DNA of 64,000 bases from Erythrobacter sp. HL-111 (GCF_900105095.1 NZ_LT629743.1:1-64000), one strand, 5' to 3'. Positions 27,098-37,061 are shown, numbered from the stretch's first letter. Notes: a model not told the origin generated them from the sequence alone. A program made the numbers and translations.

Positions 27098-28684
27098 ATG
27101 AGCAAGCCCAAGGTACTCATTTCCGACAAGATGGACCCCAACGCTGCGCGCATCTTCGAAGAGCGCGGCTGCGAGGTCGACGTGAAGCCCGGCATGACGC
27201 CGGATGAATTGAAGGGCGTGATCGGCGATTATCACGGCCTCGCGATCCGTTCCTCGACCAAGGTCACGCCCGAAATCCTCGATGCGGCGACCAGCCTCAG
27301 GGTGATCGGCCGCGCCGGCATCGGAGTCGACAATGTCGACATCCCCTATGCCAGCGGGAAGGGCGTCGTGGTGATGAACACGCCGTTCGGCAATTCGATC
27401 ACCACTGCCGAACACGCGATCGCCCTGATGATGGCGCTCGCCCGCCAGATCCCCGACGCCAACACCCGCACCAAGGCGGGCGAATGGCCGAAGAAGGATT
27501 TCATGGGGGTCGAGGTGACGGCCAAGACGCTCGGCCTGATCGGGGCGGGCAATATCGGCTCGATCGTCGCCAGCCGCGCGCAGGGCCTGCGCATGAAGGT
27601 GATCGCCTACGATCCCTTCCTGACCGAGGACCGCGCGATCGAACTGGGCGTCGAGAAGGTCGATCTCGACACGCTGCTGGCGCGCGCCGATTTCGTCACG
27701 CTCCACACCCCGCTCACCGACGAGACGCGGGGCATCCTCAGCCGCGAACGGCTCGAGAACGCGAAGAAGGGCATCCGCATCGTCAACTGCGCGCGCGGCG
27801 GGCTGATCGACGAGGCGGCGCTGAAGGACTGCCTCGAAAGCGGCCAGGTCGCGGGGGCCGCGCTCGACGTGTTCGAGACCGAGCCGCCGGCGGCGGACCA
27901 CCCGCTGTTTTCCGCGCCGAACTTCATCTGCACCCCGCACCTGGGCGCTTCGACGACCGAGGCGCAGGTCAATGTCGCGCTGCAGGTGGCAGAGCAGATG
28001 AGCGACTACCTCGTCAACGGCGGGGTCACCAACGCGCTCAACATGCCTTCGCTCAGTGCCGAGGAAGCGCCCAAGCTGCGGCCCTACATGGCGCTCGCCG
28101 AGAAGCTCGGCAGCCTCGTCGGCCAGCTCGCCCACGGCAGCCTGACCAAGATCAGCATCGAGCGCGAGGGCGCGGCGGCGCAGCTCAACGGCAAGCCGAT
28201 CACCGGCGCGGTGCTGGCGGGTTTCATGCGGCGCTATTCCGACACGGTGAACATGGTCAACGCGCCCTATCTCGCCAAGGAACGCGGGCTCGACGTGTCG
28301 GAAATCCGGCACGAGCGCGAGGGTGCGTTCAACACGCTGATCCGGGTCACGGTCGAAACCGCGTCCGGCCCGCGTTCGGTCGCCGGCACGCTGTTCGGGA
28401 CCCAGTCGCCGCGCCTCGTCGAGATCTTCGGGATCGGCATCGAGGCCGAACTCGAAGGGGACATGCTCTACGTGGTCAACGACGACAAGCCCGGCTTCAT
28501 CGGCCGCATCGGGACCATGCTGGGCAGCCACGGGATCAATATCGGCACCTTCAACCTCGGCCGCCGCGATGCGGGCGAAGAGGCGGTGCTGCTGCTCAGC
28601 CTCGACGAGCATCCGGGCGCCGAGATCATGGCCGAGGCCGAGGCGCTCGAGGGCGTGAAGACGGTGAAGGCGCTCGGTTTCTGA
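27098..28684 (+). CDS. serA: D-3-phosphoglycerate dehydrogenase
   Basis: 528 residues, the long SerA form with catalytic, NAD-binding, intervening and ACT domains. It oxidises 3-phosphoglycerate in the first committed step of serine synthesis. The Rossmann motif is LGLIGAGNIGSIVASRAQG near 147-165; catalytic residues lie in NCARGGLIDE and PHLGASTTEAQ. The C-terminal ACT domain (DMLYVVNDDKPGFIGRIGTM) could sense serine. Ribosome site is weak; ATG 27098 starts MSKPKVLISD. Confidence 0.97.
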   Translation: MSKPKVLISDKMDPNAARIFEERGCEVDVKPGMTPDELKGVIGDYHGLAIRSSTKVTPEILDAATSLRVIGRAGIGVDNVDIPYASGKGVVVMNTPFGNSITTAEHAIALMMALARQIPDANTRTKAGEWPKKDFMGVEVTAKTLGLIGAGNIGSIVASRAQGLRMKVIAYDPFLTEDRAIELGVEKVDLDTLLARADFVTLHTPLTDETRGILSRERLENAKKGIRIVNCARGGLIDEAALKDCLESGQVAGAALDVFETEPPAADHPLFSAPNFICTPHLGASTTEAQVNVALQVAEQMSDYLVNGGVTNALNMPSLSAEEAPKLRPYMALAEKLGSLVGQLAHGSLTKISIEREGAAAQLNGKPITGAVLAGFMRRYSDTVNMVNAPYLAKERGLDVSEIRHEREGAFNTLIRVTVETASGPRSVAGTLFGTQSPRLVEIFGIGIEAELEGDMLYVVNDDKPGFIGRIGTMLGSHGINIGTFNLGRRDAGEEAVLLLSLDEHPGAEIMAEAEALEGVKTVKALGF

Positions 28685-28713
28685 TTTCTCGCCCCGGCGC
28701 AAGACCGATCCTG

Positions 28714-28757
28714 CGGCCCCCCGGCGAGCGCGCGCTTGTCGGGGGGCCGTTTTCCTT
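28714..28757 (+). terminator. Rho-independent terminator after serA
   Basis: Arms CGGCCCCCCG and CGGGGGGCCG with a GC-rich loop that can fold further are followed by TTTTCCTTTT. It ends the serC-serA unit just before hisZ. Confidence 0.88.
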
Positions 28758-28772
28758 TTAGCGCCAGCGCCC

Positions 28773-29903
28773 ATGACCCGACCGACCGACCTGCTGCCCG
28801 AGGGGCTCGAGGACCGCCTGCCCGCCTCCGCCGCGCGCATCACCACCGCGATGCGCGCCTGCCTCGACGTGCTGCACCGCCACGGCTACGAGCGGGTGCG
28901 CCCGCCGCTGCTCGAATTCGAACGCTCGCTGGCGAGCCGTATGCAGGGCATCCGCACGCAGGCCATGTTCCGTTTCGTCGACCCGGCGAGCCTGCGAACG
29001 CTCGCCCTGCGCTCCGACATCACCCCGCAGGTCGGCCGGATCGCGGCGACCAGCATGAAGGCCGCCCCGCGCCCGCTGCGCCTCGCCTATTGCGGCGAGA
29101 CCGCGCTGATCCGCGCGAGCCAGCTCGACCCCGCGCGCGAGCGGCTGCAACTTGGCGCCGAACTGGTCGGCGCGGACACGATCGCGGCAGCGAGCGAAAT
29201 CGCGATGGTGGCGATCGAGGCGCTGCAGGCCGCCGGGCTCACTGGCATCAGCGTCGATTTCACCCTGCCCGACCTTGTCGACACGCTGGCCGAAAGGGAC
29301 GGCGACACCGATCCCGACCAGATCGAGGCGATCCGGCGCGAACTGGACACCAAGGACGCGGGCGGGCTGCGGGACGCGGGCGGCGAGGCCTATCTCCCGC
29401 TGCTTTACGCGGCCGGGCCGTTCGACCGCGCGCTCGCCGACCTGCGCGCCTTCGATGCGGGCGGGGCGCTCGGCACGCGGCTCGACGGGCTCGAGGCGAT
29501 CGCGGCCCGGATCGCCGCGGTGCATGGCGATGCGGTGCGCCTGACCCTCGACCCGACCGAGCGTTACGGCTTCGAATACCAGACCTGGTTCGGCTTCACC
29601 CTCTATGCCGAAGGCCTGCGCGGCGCGGCGGGGCGCGGCGGGACCTACCGGATCGGCGGGAGCGAGGAGGCGGCGACCGGCTTCTCGCTCTATGTCGACC
29701 ACCTCGCCGAGGCCGCGCCCGAGGCCGAGCGCGGCCGGGCGATCTACCTCCCGCTCGGCCATGACGTCGAGGCGGCGGCAAGGCTGCGCGCCGAAGGCTG
29801 GCGCACGCTCGCGCAACTGGGCGAGGGCGAGGACGCCGCGGCGCTCGGCTGCACCCATGTGCTGGAAGGCGCAGGCGTCAAGGAACTGGAGCAGGACAGA
29901 TGA
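28773..29903 (+). CDS. hisZ: ATP phosphoribosyltransferase regulatory subunit
   Basis: 376 residues related to the catalytic core of histidyl-tRNA synthetase but lacking the tRNA-binding domain. HisZ activates the short form of HisG in the first step of histidine synthesis. Class II synthetase-like strands are visible: YERVRPPLLEFERSL, FRFVDPASLRTLALRSDITP and ERYGFEYQTWFGFTLY. hisG is not in the window. The stop overlaps the next ATG (ATGA at 29900-29903). Confidence 0.9.
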   Translation: MTRPTDLLPEGLEDRLPASAARITTAMRACLDVLHRHGYERVRPPLLEFERSLASRMQGIRTQAMFRFVDPASLRTLALRSDITPQVGRIAATSMKAAPRPLRLAYCGETALIRASQLDPARERLQLGAELVGADTIAAASEIAMVAIEALQAAGLTGISVDFTLPDLVDTLAERDGDTDPDQIEAIRRELDTKDAGGLRDAGGEAYLPLLYAAGPFDRALADLRAFDAGGALGTRLDGLEAIAARIAAVHGDAVRLTLDPTERYGFEYQTWFGFTLYAEGLRGAAGRGGTYRIGGSEEAATGFSLYVDHLAEAAPEAERGRAIYLPLGHDVEAAARLRAEGWRTLAQLGEGEDAAALGCTHVLEGAGVKELEQDR

Positions 29904-30289
29904 CGGACAAGGCCATCCCGATCGTCCCCGCGAACGACCCGCTCGCGCCCTATTTCATCGCGCCCGCATGGCGGGTCGGCGACCTCGTGCTGCGCTCCGG
30001 CCAGGCGAGCATCGGGGAGGACGGCAGCATCGTGGGCGCGGGCGATTTCGACGCCCAGCTCGCCCGGACCTTCGCCAATATCGAGCGCGTGCTGGCCGCG
30101 GCGGGGAGCGATCTGTCGAAAGTGGTGAAGGTGGTGATCTACCTCACCGACATGGCGCATTTCCCGAAGATCGTGGAGGCGCGGCAGAGATATTTCACGT
30201 CGCCCTATCCCGCCGACACGACGGTCGAGGTGAAGGGGCTGGCGCTGCCCGAACTGATGGTCGAGATCGACGTCACCGCGACGGTTTGA
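29900..30289 (+). CDS. RidA-family enamine/imine deaminase-like protein
   Basis: 129 residues of the YjgF/YER057c/UK114 fold. Members hydrolyse reactive enamines made by PLP enzymes. The central FANIERVLAAAGSDLSKVVK and YLTDMAHFPKI segments and the closing PELMVEIDVTATV are typical. The last strand has EIDV where canonical RidA has EIEA, and the usual catalytic arginine segment is changed to AVEVKGLALPELM-type sequence, so it may be a subfamily with different substrate. Coupled to hisZ by a 4-base overlap. Confidence 0.85.
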   Translation: MTDKAIPIVPANDPLAPYFIAPAWRVGDLVLRSGQASIGEDGSIVGAGDFDAQLARTFANIERVLAAAGSDLSKVVKVVIYLTDMAHFPKIVEARQRYFTSPYPADTTVEVKGLALPELMVEIDVTATV

Positions 30290-30592
30290 GGGTAGGGGTC
30301 TGAGGGGAGGGGTCTGAGGGGAAGGCGCGCTCGCTTCGCTTCGCGCGGAGCCACCCCCAAACCCCCGCCTTGGGAAGGAGGGGGCTTTTCGCGCCCTTTC
30401 TCCGTTGCGCGCATCCCGCTCCCTTCCCTTGAGGGAAGGGCTGGGGACGGGTGTGCGGCGCCTGAATGGTCGCACTGCGCCATCACCGCCGACCCCCCCC
30501 AGCCCCTCCCCGGGGGGAGGGGAGCAGCAACATCCCGCGTCAGGCACCGGGCGGCAAGCGCGCAGTTCGACGACCTTCCCGCCCCGCTGCCC
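30290..30592. repeat. Gene-free stretch rich in short repeats and hairpins
   Basis: No coding gene is seen. AGGGGTCTGAGGGG is repeated in tandem at 30294-30321. Two G/C-rich hairpins follow, CCCTTCCCT-tga-GGGAAGGG near 30420 and CCCCTCCCC-gg-GGGGAGGGG near 30505. Similar G-tract repeat blocks are common between genes in these genomes. They lie between two convergent genes and may help end transcription. Confidence 0.55.
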
Positions 30593-31651
30593 CTAACCGA
30601 GCACCCTCGCCAGGAAGGCATCCACCGCCCGCGTCTGCGCTTCGCCCGCTTCGGTGCCGAGTTCGCGGTTCATGCGCCCGTGATCGGTCCCTTCGATCGC
30701 CACCGCCTCCGCCCTGACCCCCGCCGCTCGCAGGCGCTCCGCGAGCATTTCGGACTGCACCTGCGACGCCTCGCGCCCCTCGACATGGAGCGCGAGCCAA
30801 TGCGGCGCGTCCTTCCCGCCGACATGGGTGATCGGGGACAGCGCCTCCTGCACCGCCTCGTCGGCGGTGAAGGCGTTGAAATAGACCTGCCAGAGCTCGG
30901 GCGCGGCCCCTGCCATCTGCGCCTTCACGTCATAGCCCGCCCCGTCGAGCAGGACGACGCCCCGGACCGCGTCGAACGCCTCGCCCGCATAGCGCGGATC
31001 GGTCGCCACCAGCGCGGCGAGATGCGCGCCCGCGCTGTGGCCCATCAGCACGATGGCATCGGGATCGAAGCCGATCGCGCCGGCCTGTCCCCGCAGCGCG
31101 CGCAAAGCCGCGCCGATGTCCTCGGCCTGCTGTTCGACGCTCACGTTCGGCACGAGCCGGTATCCGGTCGAGGCGAAATAGTACCCTTGCGCGTTGAGGT
31201 GAGGCGGCTTCACCTGCACCGCCTTGTGGTTCCCCGCCCGCCAGCCGCCGCCATGGATGAACAGGACGAGCGGCAACGGATCGACCGCGCCTTCGGGCTC
31301 GTAGACATCGATCTGCTGGCGCGGATCATCGCCGTAGAGGACGCTGCGGGTGACCTTCGCCGCCGGGCGCAGGCCCTCGGGCCGGGTCTCCAGCGGGTTC
31401 GCCCGCCCGCGCGCCTCGATCCGGGCGCGCAGTTCGGCCCTGCACTTCTCCGGAATTTCCGCGCGGCGTTCGCGCAGGCAGGCGCGGAAAAGCGCGCGGT
31501 CGGTCTCGTCGATTTCGTAGCACAGCGCGATCAGCTCCTCGCGGCAATCCTCCGACAGGCGCCCGGCGCGCTGCTGCTGCTGCGCGAGGATCGGCGTCGC
31601 GGCGAGCGCGCCTGCAAGCAGGGCTGCCAGAATGCGGGTCGATCGGGTCAT
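30593..31651 (-). CDS. Secreted alpha/beta-hydrolase (esterase-like) with N-terminal Cys-rich segment
   Basis: 352 residues. A signal peptide [20 protein letters not shown] is followed by a four-cysteine helical segment ([10 protein letters not shown] then [16 protein letters not shown], residues about 34-70). The hydrolase part has the oxyanion loop [11 protein letters not shown], the nucleophile motif [10 protein letters not shown] and a C-terminal EGTDHGRMN histidine, a complete BD-FAE/carboxylesterase-type triad. Substrate unknown, location probably periplasmic or extracellular. Cys-rich N-terminal fusion is unusual. Confidence 0.83.
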   Translation of the reverse strand: MTRSTRILAALLAGALAATPILAQQQQRAGRLSEDCREELIALCYEIDETDRALFRACLRERRAEIPEKCRAELRARIEARGRANPLETRPEGLRPAAKVTRSVLYGDDPRQQIDVYEPEGAVDPLPLVLFIHGGGWRAGNHKAVQVKPPHLNAQGYYFASTGYRLVPNVSVEQQAEDIGAALRALRGQAGAIGFDPDAIVLMGHSAGAHLAALVATDPRYAGEAFDAVRGVVLLDGAGYDVKAQMAGAAPELWQVYFNAFTADEAVQEALSPITHVGGKDAPHWLALHVEGREASQVQSEMLAERLRAAGVRAEAVAIEGTDHGRMNRELGTEAGEAQTRAVDAFLARVLG

Positions 31652-31843
31652 GGGCAAAGGCCTTTCCTCGGGGTTCTCGCACAGGAAGACGCGCGCCCCG
31701 CGCGAACCCTTCGCGCACCCGCAGGGCGCGCGCAAGACCACTCGCCGAGAGCCGCTTGCCCTTGGCCCGCCAAGCGCCTAACCCCGCCCGGTTTGCGCGC
31801 GGCCCCGGGCCCGGGCGCGGTGAGGATTTCACAAGGGACATAC

Positions 31844-33133
31844 ATGGCCAACGTCACCGTGATCGGCGCCCAGTGGGGCGATGAAGGCAAGGGCAAGATC
31901 GTCGACTGGCTCGCCAGCCGCGCCGATGCCGTGGTCCGCTTCCAGGGCGGGCACAATGCGGGCCACACGCTCGTCATCGGCGGGACGACCTACAAGCTCA
32001 GCCTGCTGCCGTCGGGCATCGTATCGGGTACGATGAGCCTGATCGGCAATGGCGTTGTGCTCGATCCGTGGGCGCTGCGCGAGGAGGTTGACAAGCTCGA
32101 AAAGCAGGGCGTGGCGATCACCGACGACAACCTTGCCATTGCCGACAACTGCCCGCTGATCCTGCCGCTGCACCGCGATCTCGACGCGCTGCGCGAAGGC
32201 GCGGCGGGCAAGGGCAAGATCGGCACGACCGGGCGCGGGATCGGCCCGGCCTACGAGGACAAGGTGGGCCGCCGCGCGATCCGGGTGTGCGACCTTGCCC
32301 ATCTCGATACGCTCGAGCCGCAGCTCGACCGCCTGTGCGCCCATCACGACGCGCTGCGCGCCGGGTTCGACCAGCCGCCGGTCGACCGCGAGGCGTTGCT
32401 CGAGGACCTGCGTGATGTCGCCCCCTTTGTCCTGCGCTTCGCCCAGCCGGTGTGGAAACGGCTCAAGAAGATCAGGAAAGCGGGCGCCAAGGTCCTGTTC
32501 GAAGGGGCGCAGGGCGTGCTGCTGGATGTCGATCACGGCACCTATCCCTTCGTCACCAGCTCCAACACGGTCAGCGGCACCGCGGCGAGCGGAAGCGGGC
32601 TGGGGCCGAACGCGGCCGGATTCGTGCTCGGCATCGTCAAGGCCTACACCACCCGCGTCGGCTCCGGCCCCTTCCCGACCGAACTCGACGACGAGACCGG
32701 CAGGGCGCTGGGCGAGCGCGGCCACGAATTCGGCACGGTGACGGGGCGCAAGCGGCGGGTGGGCTGGTTCGACGCGGTGCTGGTGCGCCAGACCTGCGCG
32801 ATCAGCGGTGTCACCGGCATCGCGCTGACCAAGATCGACGTGCTCGACGGGCTCGACAAGGTGAGGATCTGCACCGGCTACCGCTTGCGCGGCAATGTCT
32901 ATGACTACCTGCCCAGCCATGCCGGCGACCAGGCCGCGGTTCAGCCGATCTACGAGGAAATGGACGGCTGGAGCGAATCCACCGCGGGCGCGCGCAGCTT
33001 CGCCGACCTGCCGGCCAATGCGGTCAAGTACATCCAGCGGGTGCAGGAACTGATCGAATGCCCCGTGGCGCTCGTCTCGACCAGCCCGGAACGCGACGAC
33101 ACGATCCTCGTGCGCGATCCCTTCGAGGATTGA
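31844..33133 (+). CDS. purA: Adenylosuccinate synthetase
   Basis: 429 residues. It joins IMP and aspartate with GTP in the first step from IMP to AMP. The P-loop [14 protein letters not shown] is at residues 8-21, with the IMP-binding [10 protein letters not shown], the [13 protein letters not shown] loop and the C-terminal guanine-binding [13 protein letters not shown] 31844 starts [10 protein letters not shown]. Stand-alone gene, convergent with nothing nearby. Confidence 0.98.
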   Translation: MANVTVIGAQWGDEGKGKIVDWLASRADAVVRFQGGHNAGHTLVIGGTTYKLSLLPSGIVSGTMSLIGNGVVLDPWALREEVDKLEKQGVAITDDNLAIADNCPLILPLHRDLDALREGAAGKGKIGTTGRGIGPAYEDKVGRRAIRVCDLAHLDTLEPQLDRLCAHHDALRAGFDQPPVDREALLEDLRDVAPFVLRFAQPVWKRLKKIRKAGAKVLFEGAQGVLLDVDHGTYPFVTSSNTVSGTAASGSGLGPNAAGFVLGIVKAYTTRVGSGPFPTELDDETGRALGERGHEFGTVTGRKRRVGWFDAVLVRQTCAISGVTGIALTKIDVLDGLDKVRICTGYRLRGNVYDYLPSHAGDQAAVQPIYEEMDGWSESTAGARSFADLPANAVKYIQRVQELIECPVALVSTSPERDDTILVRDPFED

Positions 33134-33221
33134 GACCGGTCGAGGATCGGGGCGCCCGGGCACGCTACGGGGTCGGGGCGCAATTGCCGGTCAACCGGGG
33201 CCGATGTATGAAAGCGCTGCG

Positions 33222-33794
33222 ATGCAACGCCTTCTCGCTGCCCTCCTCCTCCTCGCGCTGGCCGCCTGCGCCGGGCCACGGGAAGAGGTCGTGCGAGCGC
33301 CGGGCGAGGGGATCGCGGAGGGTGTGCCGGGCTCCCGCGGCGCGGCAGCGCGCGAGATTCCCTCGGGGCGCAGGCTCCTTGCCGACTACCTGCTGGTCGA
33401 CAAGTCGGAGCGGCTGCTGATCGCCTATAGCGGCGGCCAGCCGATCCGGGCCTACCGAAACCTCGCCTTCGGCGATGCTCCGACAGGCCACAAGCGGTTC
33501 GAGGGCGACGAGCGCACGCCCGAAGGGCTCTACACGATCGACTGGCGCAACCCCGACAGCCGCTATCACCTCTCGCTCCACATCTCCTATCCCAATGCCG
33601 AGGACCGCGCCCGTGCCGCGCGCTTCGGGCGCTCTCCCGGCGGCGACATCTTCATCCACGGCCAGCCGACCGGCTATCCCGGACCGCCATTGCCGGGCGA
33701 CTGGACCGATGGCTGCATCGCCCTGTCCAATGCCGAGATCGAGGAACTCTGGCGGCTCGTTCCCGACGGAACGCCGATCGAAATCCGCCCCTGA
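33222..33794 (+). CDS. L,D-transpeptidase (YkuD)-family lipoprotein
   Basis: 190 residues from ATG 33222. This start gives a clean lipoprotein signal MQRLLAALLLLALAACAG with lipobox LAAC; an ATG at 33204 adds six residues with an acidic charge and is less likely. The YkuD catalytic region is IFIHGQPTG followed by GDWTDGCIALSN, with the histidine and cysteine nucleophile. It probably cross-links peptidoglycan or attaches proteins to it from the outer-membrane side. Confidence 0.87.
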   Translation: MQRLLAALLLLALAACAGPREEVVRAPGEGIAEGVPGSRGAAAREIPSGRRLLADYLLVDKSERLLIAYSGGQPIRAYRNLAFGDAPTGHKRFEGDERTPEGLYTIDWRNPDSRYHLSLHISYPNAEDRARAARFGRSPGGDIFIHGQPTGYPGPPLPGDWTDGCIALSNAEIEELWRLVPDGTPIEIRP

Positions 33795-33841
33795 ATTGGG
33801 CAGGCGCACCCCGTGTCCAGGCGGCCGGGCGGCTGTTGGAC

Positions 33842-33874
33842 TTGACATGAACCCCTTTTGTTCTAAACCTGTTC
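33842..33874 (+). promoter_or_regulatory. Promoter with LexA-type (SOS) box
   Basis: TTGACA at 33842-33847 and TAAACC at 33864-33869 are spaced 16 bases. GTTCTAAACCTGTTC at 33860-33874 matches the alphaproteobacterial LexA site GTTC-N7-GTTC and covers the -10 element. A longer palindrome, TTTGTTCT...AGAACAAA, spans the same place. This predicts repression by LexA and induction by DNA damage. Confidence 0.6.
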
Positions 33875-33898
33875 CAATAAGAACAAAGGGTCGATTCG

Positions 33899-34885
33899 AT
33901 GAGCACAGATTTCGCATATGATTGCGGCCGCGATGCCGCGGGCCTTCCCTGCCGGATCGCCGTCCTTGCCGATGACGCGGCGCGGCGTTCGGAAATGCTG
34001 GGCGACCTTGCCGGGGCGGGTTTCCGCACGATCGACGGCGGCGCGCTCGATGCGCTGCTGGACGGGCCGATCGTCCTTCTGGGCGACGTGGTCCTGATCG
34101 ATTGCCCGGCACCGGGCGCGCGGCAGCTCGCCGCGCTCGCCCGGCTCGACATGCGGGCGGCGCAATCGGGCGCGCGGCTGGTCGTCGCCACCTCGCTGGA
34201 GGCGCTCGACGATGTCTTCGGCACGCTCGACCAGTGCGACCCGCAGATTCTCGTCGCGCCAGGCCGGGCGGACCGGGTCGTCGCGGTCGGCCAGGTGATG
34301 GCGGACATTGCCGACCCGCGCGTGCGCGAAATGACCGAGGCGGACCGCCTCAGCCTGCTGCGCCTGTCGCAACAGGTCGAAGCGATCGCGAGCAAGCTCG
34401 AAGGGCTTTCGGGCGGCGCCGCTCACGACCGGCCGGACGGTGACACCGCGACGGGGGAGGGCGCCCGGCCCGTTTCCGATGCGGCGGCCCGCCAGCCCTC
34501 GAGCCCGGCGCGGCTCTACGATTCGCAGAAGCCCCCGCTTCCCGATCCGCGCATGATCCGCAAGATCATCGCCGGCCGGCAGGCTCGCGCGCGGTTCTTC
34601 GACGGGGCGCTGTTCGCCGATCCGGCGTGGGACATGCTGCTCGACCTCACCGCGGCGCACGGGGAGGGGCAGCGGGTTTCGGTCACATCGCTGTGCATCG
34701 CCGCCGAAGTCCCCGCGACCACGGCGCTGCGCTGGCTCAAGCAGATGGTCGACACCGGCATCTTCAAGCGGATCGCGGACGAAACCGATCGCCGCCGCGC
34801 CTTCATCGCGCTGACCGACCGTTCGATCGAGGCGATGTCGCGCTATTTCGCGGAAGTCGACGTCCCGCTCGCCCGGGCGGCCTGA
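33899..34885 (+). CDS. Receiver-like/winged-helix regulatory protein, possibly SOS-controlled
   Basis: 328 residues. The N-terminal half (about 18-140) alternates hydrophobic strands and helices like a response-regulator receiver (CRIAVLADDAARRSEMLGDL, IVLLGDVVLIDCPAPGARQL) but lacks the normal phosphorylation pattern. A coiled, low-complexity linker follows. The C-terminal winged helix (VSVTSLCIAAEVPATTALRW then MVDTGIFKRIADETDRRR) resembles MarR-type DNA-binding domains. ATG 33899 follows AAAGGG. The promoter has a LexA-type box. Function unknown. Confidence 0.7.
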   Translation: MSTDFAYDCGRDAAGLPCRIAVLADDAARRSEMLGDLAGAGFRTIDGGALDALLDGPIVLLGDVVLIDCPAPGARQLAALARLDMRAAQSGARLVVATSLEALDDVFGTLDQCDPQILVAPGRADRVVAVGQVMADIADPRVREMTEADRLSLLRLSQQVEAIASKLEGLSGGAAHDRPDGDTATGEGARPVSDAAARQPSSPARLYDSQKPPLPDPRMIRKIIAGRQARARFFDGALFADPAWDMLLDLTAAHGEGQRVSVTSLCIAAEVPATTALRWLKQMVDTGIFKRIADETDRRRAFIALTDRSIEAMSRYFAEVDVPLARAA

Positions 34886-34929
34886 TCGCGGTTCGGCCTG
34901 TGCCCGGGCCGCCAGCGCGGAAAACCGCC

Positions 34930-35763
34930 CTAGGGTTCGCGGCGCAGGATGACCGTCAGACGCGACCCGTCGGTATCGCTCCCCTGCGTGCAGCGCGGGC
35001 GCCCGGATGACCGGCAGGCGAGGCGTTCGCAGGTCAGGCGCTCCGCATCGGCCCGCGCTCTGGCGAGGATGGCCGGGGAGATCGCCGGGTCGGCACACAC
35101 GACGTCCGCCTCGCCGAGCAGCCGCGCCTGCTTCACGGTCAGGTCGTCGGGATCATCGCTCCGGATGGTGAATTCGGCCACGCTCTGACGTGGCGGCAGC
35201 TCGCCCCTTTCCGACCAATCGGCGACCCGCTCGTGCGAAGCGGGGTCGAGCACGTCGAGCGGCCCGCCCTCGCGCAGCGCCGCATCGATCGCGCGTCGCC
35301 GCTCGGCGGTTTCGGGGAACCGCTCGCGCAGCCGGCCGCGCGCGGCGAACAGCGCATCGGCGAGCCTGCCCAGGCTTTCGGGCAGGATCCGCTCCAGTCT
35401 CAGGCGCACGTGCTTGGCCAGCCCGGCGGAGGCACCCCCCGTCCCGATCGCGATCAGCAGCGGCGTGCGCTCGAGAATGCTCGGCGTGGTGAAATCGCAC
35501 AGGTCCGGCCGGTCGACGACGTTCACCAGCATCCCCGCGCAGCGCAGGTTGATCGCCGCCGCCTCGCACGCCCGCGCGTCGGGGAAGGCGACGAAGGCCA
35601 GGCGCACGCCCTCGTCGATCGCGCGCTGCATGTCGGTGACGACGATGCCCCCCGCACGCTCGACCAGCCGGCGCTTGGGCTCCGCCGCCGCGCCTTCGCC
35701 CAGCACCAGCACCTGCTGGCCTTCGATCCGGTGGAACAGGGGAAGGCTCGCAAGGTCGCTCAT
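34930..35763 (-). CDS. Siroheme synthase N-terminal domain protein (precorrin-2 dehydrogenase/ferrochelatase-like)
   Basis: 277 residues. The CysG N-terminal fold is visible: LPLFHRIEGQQVLVLGEGAAAEPKRRLV (NAD-binding, residues about 7-34), VNVVDRPDLCDFTTPSILER and TGGASAGLAKHVRLRLERIL. After about residue 200 a short remnant of the SUMT methyltransferase domain remains (VKQARLLGEADVVCAD) and the rest is lost, so precorrin-2 formation must be done by another protein. It makes siroheme for sulfite/nitrite reductases. Confidence 0.85.
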   Translation of the reverse strand: MSDLASLPLFHRIEGQQVLVLGEGAAAEPKRRLVERAGGIVVTDMQRAIDEGVRLAFVAFPDARACEAAAINLRCAGMLVNVVDRPDLCDFTTPSILERTPLLIAIGTGGASAGLAKHVRLRLERILPESLGRLADALFAARGRLRERFPETAERRRAIDAALREGGPLDVLDPASHERVADWSERGELPPRQSVAEFTIRSDDPDDLTVKQARLLGEADVVCADPAISPAILARARADAERLTCERLACRSSGRPRCTQGSDTDGSRLTVILRREP

Positions 35764-35778
35764 CCTAGCGCGGGCGGG

Positions 35779-37035
35779 TCACAGCCATTCGGGGACGCGT
35801 TCGGCATCCATGATCGCGCTCGCCTCGATCCGGTCGGCGACGACGGCGTAGCGGTCGCCGTCGACCAGCACCTCGGCGACGAAGCCGCGCGAATTGTAGG
35901 ACGACGCCATGGTCGCGCCATAGGCCCCGGCGGTGCGGAACACCGCCAGGTCGCCCGCCGCCAGCCGGTCGCAGTCGCGGCCCGTCGCGAAGGTGTCGCC
36001 CGTCTCGCAGATCGGGCCGACGATGTTCGCGGTCATGCTATCGCCCGAAGGCTCGACCGCGACGAAATCGTGATAGGCGCCGTAAAGCGCCGGGCGCGCG
36101 AGGTCGTTCATCGCCGCGTCGACGATCACGAAGGGATGGTTGAGCCCGCGCTTCACCCGCACCACGCGGGTCAGCAGGACCCCGGCATTGCCCGCGATGA
36201 CGCGGCCGGGTTCGAAGATCAGGGTCACGCCCCAGTCCTTCGTCACGCGCGCGACCATCGCGCCGTATTCCGCCGGGCTCGGCAGGGTTTCGTCGCGTCT
36301 GTAGGGCACGCCCAGACCCCCGCCGAGATCGACATGGGTGATCGTGTGCCCCGCGCCGCGCAGCGCCCCGACCAGCGCGCCGAGCTTGGCGAAGGCGCGT
36401 TCCAGCGGGGCGAGATCGCCGAGCTGGCTGCCGATATGGACCGCCACGCCGCGCATCTCCACGCCCGGCAGGCCGGCGAGCTGGCCGAAGATCTGTCCCG
36501 CCTCGTCGATCGGCACGCCGAACTTGTTGTCCGCCTTGCCGGTCGAGATCTTGTCGTGCGTGCCCGCATCGACATCCGGGTTGACCCTGAGCGCGCAGCG
36601 CGCGGTGCGGCCCATCCCCGCGGCGATGGCGGCCAGCTCCTCGCCCTCCTCCGCGCTTTCGATGTTGAATTGGCCGATCCCCGCCTCGAGCGCGGCGACG
36701 AGTTCCGCCGCGGTCTTGCCGACGCCGGAGAACACGATCCTGTCGGGCGCGATCCCCGCCGCGAGCGCGCGCCGCATCTCGCCCACCGAAACCACGTCCG
36801 CGCCGTATCCCTGGCCCTGCAGCACCTTGAGCACGGCGAGGTTCGGATTGGCCTTGACCGCGAAGGCGATCAGCTTGTCCGGCACCCCGTCCAGCGCTTC
36901 GCGGAAGACGCGCGCATGGCGTTCGAGCGTGGCGCGCGAATAGACATAGACGGGCGTTCCCGCTTCCTCGGCGATGCGCGGCAGGGGAATGTCCTCGGCG
37001 TGCATGACGCCGTCCTTGTAGGCGAAGTGATCCAT
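35779..37035 (-). CDS. lysA: Diaminopimelate decarboxylase
   Basis: 418 residues. PLP enzyme of alanine-racemase-like fold that makes lysine from meso-diaminopimelate. The PLP lysine is in AFAVKANPNLAVLK near 58-64, then HIGSQLGDL, DLGGGLGVPY, FEPGRVIAGNAG and the active-site CETGDTFA. ATG 37035 starts MDHFAYKDGV. It follows argH and lptM on the same strand, the common order argH-lptM-lysA. Confidence 0.97.
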   Translation of the reverse strand: MDHFAYKDGVMHAEDIPLPRIAEEAGTPVYVYSRATLERHARVFREALDGVPDKLIAFAVKANPNLAVLKVLQGQGYGADVVSVGEMRRALAAGIAPDRIVFSGVGKTAAELVAALEAGIGQFNIESAEEGEELAAIAAGMGRTARCALRVNPDVDAGTHDKISTGKADNKFGVPIDEAGQIFGQLAGLPGVEMRGVAVHIGSQLGDLAPLERAFAKLGALVGALRGAGHTITHVDLGGGLGVPYRRDETLPSPAEYGAMVARVTKDWGVTLIFEPGRVIAGNAGVLLTRVVRVKRGLNHPFVIVDAAMNDLARPALYGAYHDFVAVEPSGDSMTANIVGPICETGDTFATGRDCDRLAAGDLAVFRTAGAYGATMASSYNSRGFVAEVLVDGDRYAVVADRIEASAIMDAERVPEWL

Positions 37036-37061
37036 GGTCCTGCTCGTCTTGAAAAGGGGGG

